NCBI GenBank assembly: GCA_022773395.1
Contig: JALFBL010000110.1
Location: 1 to 64,000 of the forward strand
Reading direction: 5' to 3'
Origin: Prevotella sp.
GTDB lineage: Bacteria; Bacteroidota; Bacteroidia; Bacteroidales; Bacteroidaceae
Length of the DNA: 64,000 nucleotides
Shown here: positions 10,962 through 19,860 of the stretch, in pieces
How the letters are laid out: every line of letters starts with the position of its first letter
How positions within the stretch are numbered: the stretch's first letter is position 1
Notes under the pieces: model-generated
Told to the model about the DNA's origin: nothing
The model's database searches: none
What the model saw: the letters and a program-made list of their open reading frames with translations, nothing else
Program-made: the position numbers and the translations under genes

Positions 10962-12230
10962 TTACCGCAACAGGCTCTTGTCCTTCCCGTCGATTTTCAT
11001 CACGCAAAGACTGCGTGTTCCGGTGTGAACCGAGTCGAAAGAAACAAGTGTTCCGTCTGCACTGCAACGCGGATGCAGGTCGCATTTCCAATTCTTATGG
11101 TCATTGGGCGACACGAATTTCTTCGGGCTCTTCACGTCTGCCAATAAAACAACCTCGTCAGTCTCCACATCCACACGATACAATTTGGCATGGCGGTATT
11201 TATCAGGATAGGTGTCCACGAGGAAATGCCCGTCGTCTATGAAATGCTGGTGCCCGTCTGAATTGAGTTGCGGGTATCCGCACCGCTTGTAGGTTCTCAT
11301 GGTGGGATCGTTGAAATAGACGTGCGAATCTATGTCTTCCACACGGCAGTAGGCTATGATTCCGTTCTTGGAGTTCCAAGCATAGTGCGACACCATGCCC
11401 GTGGTGGGCGAAATATACATCTGCCGTGTCCGCAAGTCCATCACGATGAGCCTTGTCCTCTGAAACGTGCCTTTGTACCACCTGTGCAGAAAGGCGAGAT
11501 AACGGCTGTCTGCCGAAAATTCCGTGTGGGTGACAAAGTGGTAGGTATCGTCCATCCCCTCTTCAGGATGCAGCTCCGATAACGTTTGCAAGTCAACCAA
11601 CAATTCTCTGCTGTTGTTTTCAAGATTCACTAAATACAATCCCGTGTCCTTGGCCGTCATTTTGTCCAAATGCGCATCGTCATCCCCCGTCACATACCCG
11701 TAGCCCGGCATCATTTCCTGCAAACGCCCATAACTGAACGAGGCTGCCTGCTTTCCGTCACCGCTCACCGTGTCAATCGCCCAACCGATGGTTTCCTCCC
11801 CACCCGTCTCTATGTCGTGCACTCTCGATTTCAACACACCGTTGTCGCAGACATTATATATTACAAGGTGTTTGTTCACCCATTGCAGGCGACAACCCTT
11901 GTGGTAGTTCCAAGCACAGGTTTCTCCCACTTTCACCCATTGCGAGAAATCTTTCCCCGTCCAATAACCCACCTCCAGCGCATCCTGCTCCGTGGGCATA
12001 CGCAAAGGGATGGTCAGGCGGTTGCTCAGAATCTTGCTGTTGTCCTTACTGAACGGACAGGCATCATGAAAACCAAAATAGCAGTCTTCCAAAACTATGG
12101 GTTCGTTGGCAAATTTCGACTCGTAGTTTGGCAGCAAGTCATAGAATCCCTGATACGCATTGCGCAGGAAATCCTTCAGTATATAATTGTTTTTTACCTG
12201 TTTGTAAACAAAAGCCTCTAATCGGTTCAT
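10962..12230 (-). CDS. Beta-propeller protein, oligogalacturonate-lyase/TolB-like
   Basis: Repeated blades and motifs GHQHFIDDGHFLVDTYPD and CDLHPRCSADGTLVSFDSVHTGTRSLCVMKIDG; divergent fold assignment by eye. Confidence 0.5.
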   Translation of the reverse strand: MNRLEAFVYKQVKNNYILKDFLRNAYQGFYDLLPNYESKFANEPIVLEDCYFGFHDACPFSKDNSKILSNRLTIPLRMPTEQDALEVGYWTGKDFSQWVKVGETCAWNYHKGCRLQWVNKHLVIYNVCDNGVLKSRVHDIETGGEETIGWAIDTVSGDGKQAASFSYGRLQEMMPGYGYVTGDDDAHLDKMTAKDTGLYLVNLENNSRELLVDLQTLSELHPEEGMDDTYHFVTHTEFSADSRYLAFLHRWYKGTFQRTRLIVMDLRTRQMYISPTTGMVSHYAWNSKNGIIAYCRVEDIDSHVYFNDPTMRTYKRCGYPQLNSDGHQHFIDDGHFLVDTYPDKYRHAKLYRVDVETDEVVLLADVKSPKKFVSPNDHKNWKCDLHPRCSADGTLVSFDSVHTGTRSLCVMKIDGKDKSLLR

Positions 12231-12465
12231 CGTCTTTTCTTTTTAAATTCTTTTATTACAAGATTGTCAACACAAAACATTTTAATCTATGTTTTTCCAA
12301 ATAGCACCATTGTTATATCTAACTTCAAATTCACAAAAAAATTGCATTCGAACCAGGATATTTGCGAATACGGACAACCATCAAAATTTATACATCATTG
12401 TTCCTGTATCGCCATATCGCGCACCCGTATCATTTCAAATCCGTTCCATGTTCAACACTCGTTTT

Positions 12466-12573
12466 TTACGTAGAATTGGGGGAATCAGAATATGGGGATG
12501 GAGTAGCGGACAATCGTGACAAGTACCCCAACACAGTGACAGCCATGGTGTTGTTGCGCAGCATGCGTTTCAT
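12466..12573 (-). CDS. Candidate micro-ORF (35 aa)
   Basis: MKRMLRNNTMAVTVLGYLSRLSATPSPYSDSPNST; -7 element TATCTTTG at 12637-12630 upstream. Small, unproven. Confidence 0.2.
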   Translation of the reverse strand: MKRMLRNNTMAVTVLGYLSRLSATPSPYSDSPNST

Positions 12574-12772
12574 CACCCGGTCGAATCTGACATTAACCTG
12601 CCATGGCCTTTCTTTTGTTTCTTTGGGAACAAAGATAGGGGTCACCCAAAAACCGTTAATTGCGTTAAAATTTCATCCGGATTTTCCGCAGGATTTACTC
12701 GCAAAATAGAAAAGTAAAGGATGATCCATTGGAAAATCGGGAAAAACGGCGGAGCAATTTTTCGGGGCCGTT

Positions 12773-12885
12773 CCGGTAATTTATGCCTACTTACATCGCA
12801 ATTTGGCATATTTTACCGGGTAAGTAAGCCTTACTTACATGGTAAGTAGGCATAAATTACAAGGTAAGTAGGCATAAATTACCGG
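12773..12885. repeat. Nested inverted/direct repeat: 22-bp perfect IR, an extra direct 19-bp copy, and an internal palindrome
   Basis: CCGGTAATTTATGCCTACTTAC (12773-12794) vs GTAAGTAGGCATAAATTACCGG (12864-12885); extra GTAAGTAGGCATAAATTAC at 12842-12860; GTAAGTAA-GCC-TTACTTAC at 12820-12838. Confidence 0.9.
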
Positions 12886-13036
12886 GCGAGATTTGTCAAT
12901 ATTTTTCAACCCACTGTATATCAGCCGTTTGCCAAACACCCGTAGAATCGCGTATTTGGGCGCGCGAAAAACTTTTTTCAGGAAACGGCCGTTTTTCGTG
13001 TTAAAGGATTTCGGGCAATTGTTAATATTTGTAATG

Positions 13037-14119
13037 TCATCTGCTGTCCTGCAACCGCTTGAGATGGCAGAAAAGGAGATTTCCATCTCCATCGCGCAAA
13101 TGCATCCCATTGCCCTTGCAATAACGGAAATACTTGCAACGGGCACATTCGCCTTTGCGCATCCACTCACGGTCGCGATAGGGAACAAACCGACTCTCCC
13201 ACACATCCATAAAGTCATCGGTATAGATATTGCCCTGGTGATAGTCGGCACGGATGCTCGCACAAGCAGAAATTGAGCCATCTACCAATACAGAACCTAC
13301 GCTCACACCGGCCTGACACGAAAAGAAATGATTGCGCACATCGCCCTCATAGTTGCCGAGAAAACCCTCGCATCCGTAATCGGCCCGGATGCGCCCTTCC
13401 TTGCGGGTGGCCTTGATGAAGTTGAACAAGCCACGGAACTCTTCGTTTGAAAGGCGCATGTCGGAATCGTTTGCCGCACGTCCAACAGGAAAGATGGAAA
13501 ACAGCCTCCAGCGTTTCACCCCCTTGGCTATGAGAAACTCTTTCATGGCGTCCATCTGGGAATAGTTGCGACGGTTGATGCAAGTCACGATGTCGAACAC
13601 CAGCGAAGGAGTGCCCACAAGCATGTCGATGGCTTGCTCCACCATTTTAAAACTCTCTTTGTGTCCGCGCATCCAGTTATGGTCGGCTTCCAGTCCGTCC
13701 ATGCTGATGGTGATGGAGTGCATGCCGGCATCGAGCAGCCGGCGGAAACGTTCGGGGGTAAGGTACAAACCGTTGCAAACCATTCCCCAGGGAAAACCTT
13801 TCTTGTAGATTTCGGCACAGCATTCTTCCAGGTCGTCGCGCATCAGCGGTTCTCCTCCTGTCACAATGACAAACACCTTGTGCGGGTCGGTCTTCGCCTT
13901 GATGCTGTCCAGCACACGCAAGAAATCTTCCTTGGGCATGTCCTGCTGCCCCACCTTCACCTTGCAGTCGCTGCCACAATGGCGGCAATGCAGGTTGCAG
14001 CGCAGCGTACACTCCCAGAACAACTGCCGGAGCGGATGCTCTTTCCGCGTGTTTTCATCCATTTTGCGCCACAACTCCAAAGCGGCCTTGCGTCTCAAGG
14101 TAAGTGGAGTTACTTTCAT
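13037..14119 (-). CDS. Radical SAM/SPASM-like enzyme of the rSAM/lipoprotein system
   Basis: WECTLRCNLHCRHCG (CxxxCxxC), GGEPLMRDD, C-terminal Cys cluster FSCQAG...CASI...GECARCKYFRYCKGNGMH...FCHL; 4-nt ATGA overlap with the adjacent lipoprotein. Confidence 0.9.
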   Translation of the reverse strand: MKVTPLTLRRKAALELWRKMDENTRKEHPLRQLFWECTLRCNLHCRHCGSDCKVKVGQQDMPKEDFLRVLDSIKAKTDPHKVFVIVTGGEPLMRDDLEECCAEIYKKGFPWGMVCNGLYLTPERFRRLLDAGMHSITISMDGLEADHNWMRGHKESFKMVEQAIDMLVGTPSLVFDIVTCINRRNYSQMDAMKEFLIAKGVKRWRLFSIFPVGRAANDSDMRLSNEEFRGLFNFIKATRKEGRIRADYGCEGFLGNYEGDVRNHFFSCQAGVSVGSVLVDGSISACASIRADYHQGNIYTDDFMDVWESRFVPYRDREWMRKGECARCKYFRYCKGNGMHLRDGDGNLLFCHLKRLQDSR

Positions 14120-14586
14120 TTGCCTTCCTTCCTTATCAGTTTTCTTTCTGCAGAGATTTCGTATTTACCTTCATACCATCCCTCGCCTTTCTTGGTTTGG
14201 ATTTTCTGCAAATGGTCGAGATCCACGCTGTCGTTGGCAAATTCACCTCCATTTTCCGGCCCGTCCATATCTTCAAAAATGATTTTCTTGTTGTCGAGCG
14301 AGATGCTTTTCAAGGTGTTTGTAACGAATTTTCCGTCCCTGTCCGTATAAACAGAATCCATGCCATACAACTGCACACCGTAACTTTCTCTCAGGGTCAC
14401 TTTGATGCCTTTCAGGGGATGTCCTTCGGCATCGGTAACGCTTCCTTTCACCAAAAACTCAACCTGAGGTGTTCCATACTCGCAAGGCACATCGCCTCCG
14501 CCAATACACGAATCAAATCCCAACAAGCCAAGCAACGCCGCCAACGTTGCATGGTACCATTTTTTCATTTTTACCTTCATCGTCAT
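14116..14586 (-). CDS. Radical SAM-associated lipoprotein (partner of 13037..14119)
   Basis: MTMKVKMKKWYHATLAALLGLLGFDSCIGGGDVPCEYGTPQVEFLVKGSVTDAEGHPLKGIKVTLRE...: lipobox LLGFDSC, CEYGTP motif, carboxypeptidase-regulatory-like domain. Confidence 0.85.
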   Translation of the reverse strand: MTMKVKMKKWYHATLAALLGLLGFDSCIGGGDVPCEYGTPQVEFLVKGSVTDAEGHPLKGIKVTLRESYGVQLYGMDSVYTDRDGKFVTNTLKSISLDNKKIIFEDMDGPENGGEFANDSVDLDHLQKIQTKKGEGWYEGKYEISAERKLIRKEGK

Positions 14587-14618
14587 TTTTTTCGTTAATA
14601 TCACTTGGAAAACGGAGA

Positions 14619-14651
14619 AAAAGCCAAACCTTGCATTCCTCGTTGGCTTTT
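14619..14651 (-). terminator. Possible attenuator/terminator hairpin upstream of the rSAM-associated lipoprotein
   Basis: Minus strand AAAAGCCAA...TTGGCTTTTTC, 9-bp stem then short T run. Confidence 0.35.
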
Positions 14652-14667
14652 CGCCAGAAAAAAACAA

Positions 14668-14712
14668 AAAAGGGGAACACCTTATATATAGAGATAAGAG
14701 TGATCCCCTTCC
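14668..14712 (-). terminator. aspA intrinsic terminator
   Basis: Minus strand AAGGGGATCAC...GTGTTCCCCTTTTTTG. Confidence 0.6.
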
Positions 14713-14731
14713 AACATAGCTTGTATGAATT

Positions 14732-16135
14732 TTATACCTGAGGCTTCAACATATTGGCAGGATCAAGAATTTCGTCGAGTTTCTCCTTTGTAAGAATACC
14801 CTTCTCCAACACCAGATCGTAAACGGAACGATTGGTTTCGAGTGCTTCTTTCGCAATCTTCGTGCTATTCTTGTAACCGATATGCGGATTCAGAGCGGTA
14901 ACGATACCGATACTGTTCTTCACCATTTCAAGGCAGTGCTCGCGGTTAACGGTGATGCCCTTCACGCATTTCTCTTTCAATGTGTCGATAACGCGGGTCA
15001 ACCATGTAATGCTCTCAAACAGACATTCGGTAATGACAGGCTCCATGACGTTAAGCTGGAGCTGGCCGGCCTCGGCAGCAAAACAGATGGCAGTGTCGTT
15101 GCCGATGACCTTGAAGCAAACCTGATTGGTAACTTCAGGGATGACGGGGTTCACCTTACCGGGCATGATGGAAGAACCGGGAGCCATGGGCGGAAGGTTG
15201 ATTTCGTGCAAACCGCAACGGGGACCCGAAGCCATGAGACGCAGGTCGTTGCAGGTTTTTGACAATTTTACGGCCAGACGCTTCAAGGCTGCAGAATAGC
15301 TCACGTATGCGCCCGTGTCGGGAGTAGCCTCTACCAAATCGTCGGCAGCAAGGAACTTCTCGCCGGTAAATTCGCTCATCTTGGCTGTACACAAATCGGT
15401 GAAGCCCGGAGTTGCGTTCAAGCCTGTACCAATGGCCGTTCCACCCATGTTGATTTCAAACAGGAGGCGCACGTTGCGCTCCAGATTGGCAATTTCTTCT
15501 TCGAGATTGTTGGCGAAAGCGCCGAACTCCTGGCCAGCCGTCATAGGAACAGCATCCTGGAGCTGTGTACGTCCCATCTTGATGACATCCTTGAATTCCT
15601 CTGCTTTCATGCGGAAGGTTTCGATAAGACTCTTAAGACTTTCAACCAGCCCTTTGTTCATACGGATGAACGCATAGCGGATGGCCGTGGGATAGGCATC
15701 GTTGGTTGACTGTGCGCAGTTCACATGGTCGTTGGGCGAGCAGTGCTGGTAGTCGCCTCTTTCATAGCCCATAATCTCAAGTGCACGGTTGGCAATCACC
15801 TCGTTGGCATTCATGTTCACCGACGTGCCGGCACCGCCCTGAATCATGTCAACCGGGAAGTTTTCGTGGAATTTCCCGTCGATGATTTCGCGGCAAGCCT
15901 GGGAAATGGCATCGGCCACCTTGTCGTCCAACTGTCCGAGCGCACGGTTGGCCTCGGCAGCGGCCAGTTTTACATAAGCGATAGAAATCACGAATTCGGG
16001 ATAATCGCTCATCTTCGTATTCGAGATTTTGTAGTTGTTGATACCACGCTGTGTCTGCACGCCATAATAAGCATTTGCCGGCACTTGAAGTTCGCCTAAA
16101 AGGTCTGATTCGATTCTGAATTTTTCTTCAGCCAT
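14732..16135 (-). CDS. aspA: Aspartate ammonia-lyase
   Basis: GSSIMPGKVNPVIPEV signature; 467 aa full length. Confidence 0.97.
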   Translation of the reverse strand: MAEEKFRIESDLLGELQVPANAYYGVQTQRGINNYKISNTKMSDYPEFVISIAYVKLAAAEANRALGQLDDKVADAISQACREIIDGKFHENFPVDMIQGGAGTSVNMNANEVIANRALEIMGYERGDYQHCSPNDHVNCAQSTNDAYPTAIRYAFIRMNKGLVESLKSLIETFRMKAEEFKDVIKMGRTQLQDAVPMTAGQEFGAFANNLEEEIANLERNVRLLFEINMGGTAIGTGLNATPGFTDLCTAKMSEFTGEKFLAADDLVEATPDTGAYVSYSAALKRLAVKLSKTCNDLRLMASGPRCGLHEINLPPMAPGSSIMPGKVNPVIPEVTNQVCFKVIGNDTAICFAAEAGQLQLNVMEPVITECLFESITWLTRVIDTLKEKCVKGITVNREHCLEMVKNSIGIVTALNPHIGYKNSTKIAKEALETNRSVYDLVLEKGILTKEKLDEILDPANMLKPQV

Positions 16136-16177
16136 GATTGTGTTTTTTATAAATTTGATAATAAGTTAGTAACATTC

Positions 16178-16282
16178 CTACGCATGAATCCGAAGGGCCG
16201 TGGGAGCGGCTGTCTGCGCCACCGTCCGCAAAACAGTCATGGTATTTGGAGACCGATCCATGACGCCACGCCGGTTATTCAT
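16178..16282 (-). CDS. Candidate 34-aa leader peptide/uORF in the aspA 5' UTR
   Basis: MNNRRGVMDRSPNTMTVLRTVAQTAAPTALRIHA; begins ~10 nt after -7 element TAACTTTG (16300-16293). Confidence 0.25.
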   Translation of the reverse strand: MNNRRGVMDRSPNTMTVLRTVAQTAAPTALRIHA

Positions 16283-16292
16283 AGATGCTGTG

Positions 16293-16300
16293 CAAAGTTA
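16293..16300 (-). promoter_or_regulatory. aspA -7 element TAACTTTG
   Basis: Minus strand TAACTTTGCA. Confidence 0.55.
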
Positions 16301-16404
16301 CAGATAATTATTCAATAAAACGAAATGAAAGGGACACCTTTTTCTCGAAAAATGAGAACAGGGGGATTGTTGGTTGGAAAATCGCCCGGAATCCGCTTTT
16401 TGCA

Positions 16405-18821
16405 TCAAAACTTGAAGGTGATGATACCAAAAGGAACGCAATGGTTGTGGATTCGCACGGAAAAGAAACCGAGCAAATCTTCTTCTGACGGATTCCCCAA
16501 AATATTATAAAGTCCGAAACGCAAAAGCAGTTTGGCATTTTTGAGTTCTTTGCTGTACGAATAGCTGGCATCCACCCGGAAACGTGTGGGCTCTCTAAAC
16601 TTGCGGAAATCCTCTACACCCATCAGTTGATTGTTCTCATCGACAAACTTGATTTTTCCAGAATGCAGATTCCCTCCAACAGAAAACATGGAACGCTTGC
16701 CCACCTCGCATGAAACCGCTCCGTTCAAAATGTGGGGTATGTCGTAGAGCGAAGGCATTTTTCCACGTTCCTTCATGTAGTTGAACCACTCGCGACTTTT
16801 GGAAAGGGTATAGGACATTTGCCATTTCAACCGTTCCCAACTGTCATTCAGATAGAAGTTCACTCCATAGCTTTCGCCATCGCCCGCCATGATGAGTTTG
16901 TGCCACAGATGGCCTTCGTCAAACACGTTGGGACGCAATGCCAGAATGTCTTTTCTACGCTTGTAGTAAACCGAAAGTTCCATAATGCCTTTGCGCGTGA
17001 AATGCTTCCATCCTGTTTCAAGATGAAAAGCCGTGCTGGGCTTGAATCCGTCGATGCTGGGCATGATAAAATCGGAAGGAGTGGCCACTTCGGAAACATA
17101 GACATGATGGAAGAACTGTTCCATGCTTGACAAGCTGCCATAAAGGAGATCGTTGTCGTCCAAGGAATATTTCAGCGAAAAACGGGGCTGTATGCTGCTG
17201 TACCGTCGGCTGTTGCGGGGGATGTATATCACAAGATTGGCACCTGCCAGCGCATAGAGCCGACTGTTGATGCGCACACGGTTGTCGTAGAACAGAGAAA
17301 ATTGGTTCACCGGCTCATGCCTGCTGCTGAACTGAGGGTCGAACGCTGCCAGCTGGTAGCGTTCGTGCACGGCTTTCGCGCCCCACCGGGCGGTATAGAC
17401 ATTGGCAGAAGCATAACTGAACTCTGTGCTCAGGTACATGCTGTTGATTTTGCCATGCAGGTAATCGTTCTCACGGCTTTCAATGATGCCGAGGTTCATC
17501 CTGTTGGCGTGAATGGCGTATGCCAGCGACGTGTTGTTGGTAATCTTCGAGCCAATCATGGTGTTGAGACGGAGAGAATACAACTGATTGTTCCAACGCA
17601 GCAGAGAACGCTTGTTCTGGTTTACATCCGGCATATAATAATCGTCGGTGGAACTGTAGGCCGAAACGTCTATGGATTTTGTCGAATCAATGTCGCACGC
17701 TATTTTCATGTTGAAATCATGGAACGTATAGTTCATGCGGTCTTCTTCCGACAGCAGAGTGTCGAAGAAATCAAGCCAGCTGCGCCGTCCACTCACCAGA
17801 TAGGACAGTTTGTTTTTAATGATGGGTCCCTCGAGCGTGGCTCCTGCCGAATTCATGTCGGCCGAGAGTGTGTTCACATAGCGCTGCTTGTTTCCTTCCC
17901 GCAACTGCGCATGGGTGACAGACGAGAGTCTTCCTTCATATTTGCTGGGAATGAATCCTTTGTAGAACGACACGCTCTTCAAGGCATCTCCATTGAAGGC
18001 GGTCAGCCCCGAGTTGATGTGTCCGGGACTGTATACGGGAAATCCGTCGAGCAGAAAGAGGTTTTCGTCCAATCCTCCGCCATCCACATGAAAATCGATA
18101 TTGGCAGAAGATGACGAAATTCCGGGCAAAATGCGGATTTGTGAAAAAATGTCGGCACTGCTGAAGGTCACCATATTGGAAGGCGCCGTTTCGTCCAGTT
18201 CGTCCACACTTCTTCTCCTTTTCACGTTCACGGCCTTGATTTCAAACGGTATGGGTCGAAGCGAGATGCCCACAAAGCGGTCGGCCTGCACGTTGACACT
18301 GTTTCCGTATGGTTTGTAGCCACATAACTGACCGTGTAACTGCATCTGCCCTGCACCACTTCGACGGTGAAAATGCCATTTCGGTCGGTCACGGCATATA
18401 TCTTCTTGCCATCGGCATCGGTCACCTGCACCGTGGCGCCCATCAGTTTTTCATTGCTTTCAGCCTCTCTCACCGTTCCCGTAAGACAAAAATACTGCTT
18501 GCGGTCAATCTGGATGAGCAACTTTCTGTCTGGCAGCGGTATCAGACGGAAGTCGTACCCCTCCAGCACGACTTCCAACAAACGCTCCACCGTAATGCTG
18601 CCATTTCTTTCAAATCGGCATTTCTCATTCATGTTGATCAACGAAGGATTATACGAGAGCGTAAGGCCTGTTTGCTGCTCAATCAGGCCAAACCATTCAC
18701 GCACAGTGGCAGAAGAACTGTCAACTTTGACAATCTCTCCTGCCACCTTCGTTTGTCCACAAATCGATAACGTCACGTTAGCGAAGCAGACTACAATGAT
18801 AAGAATAAACCTATTCATCAA
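16405..18821 (-). pseudogene. TonB-dependent receptor with STN and carboxypeptidase-regulatory-like domains, split by a 1-nt frameshift
   Basis: ORF 18228..18821 ends its meaningful frame at ...GRCSYTVSYV; ORF 16405..18345 resumes at GYKPYGNSVNVQADRFVGISLRP... One extra G at about 18320-18323 (GTGGCTAC to GTGGGCTAC) would fuse them. Confidence 0.82.
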
Positions 18822-18912
18822 TAAATGTTACCTCTAAAAACTGAATCTTATTTTTTCCAATTAACCTTATAAAACTTTCCATGTGTACAATTCTCACTTA
18901 TATTTTATCCAT

Positions 18913-19860
18913 TTAATAATGTAACCTATAGTGCCGTGGCCCAAGTGTGTCGCATTGACAACCGCAGAGGTACGACAATTCTTTTAGCACTGCTCCCAAA
19001 TGTTCGGGATTGATTTTGGTAGTCACGCTGTTTTCGGCAATGCCTTTGCCCAATTCAATTTTCACACCCAGCTGCTTTTCCAATTCACTTATCACCGTTC
19101 TCAACTGCTCGTTGCGATAGACCAACATTTTTTTACGGCTTAAAGTCTTTTCTTTATGGTCGGTTCTGACCAGTTTCCCTTCTGTCCATTCCACGCTTTG
19201 GTCTTTGGTCAAAATGGTTTGCTGCCCTCCGGCCGACACTCTCACTTTTCCCCTTTCCACCGCCACGCTTTCATTTTCTTTTTGCAAAACGTCAACGGTG
19301 AATGCCGTTCCCAAAACTTCCACCTTCAAATTCACCGCACTTACCACGAATGCTGTTCCATCATTCTTCACATCGAAATAGCCCTTTCCGGTAAGTCTCA
19401 CATTCCTTTCTCCGTTGCCTTGAACATCTTTTTCAAACTCTATGGCGGAATTGGGATAGAGTGTCACGGTTGAATGATCGGGCAATTCCACTTTCTGCAA
19501 CCGCCCTCTATTGTTGGCATAGTAGAACGTAGGGCTGTCAAAGAAACTTCTATATGCGTAGATTCCCACTCCCAGCAGCAACAGCAGGATGGCCGCCACA
19601 GCCATAAAAGCACGCACCGCGCGTATCTCGGCATATTTTCCGCCATTCAGCCTGCCTTCCACATTCTGCCAGGCCGCTTCCATGTCGAAAACCGGCTCTT
19701 GGACTTTCTTGTCCATACTCTCCAGAATCGCCTTCAGACGGGCATATTCCTTGCCATTCAGCCGTATATAGTCGGCCAGTTCCCTCTCCTGAGCCTCGTC
19801 AAGAGATTCGCCTGCGAAATGGCGGGCAAGCAGGATGTCTATATTTTCAAAACTGTTCAT
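18913..19860 (-). CDS. FecR-family anti-sigma factor
   Basis: Single TM; FecR core LPDHSTVTLYPNSAIEFEKDV..., and C-terminal VISELEKQLGVKIELG. Confidence 0.9.
   Translation of the reverse strand: MNSFENIDILLARHFAGESLDEAQERELADYIRLNGKEYARLKAILESMDKKVQEPVFDMEAAWQNVEGRLNGGKYAEIRAVRAFMAVAAILLLLLGVGIYAYRSFFDSPTFYYANNRGRLQKVELPDHSTVTLYPNSAIEFEKDVQGNGERNVRLTGKGYFDVKNDGTAFVVSAVNLKVEVLGTAFTVDVLQKENESVAVERGKVRVSAGGQQTILTKDQSVEWTEGKLVRTDHKEKTLSRKKMLVYRNEQLRTVISELEKQLGVKIELGKGIAENSVTTKINPEHLGAVLKELSYLCGCQCDTLGPRHYRLHY

Noticed and set aside
12773-12885. CRISPR-like repeat cluster
   Set aside because: Repeats are palindromic, in both orientations, with 3-nt to ~47-nt gaps and no spacers; no cas genes in the window.
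12835-13281. 148-aa minus ORF overlapping the 3' end of the radical SAM gene
   Set aside because: Alternative frame of the rSAM gene extended into the repeat element; no start signal or domain signal.
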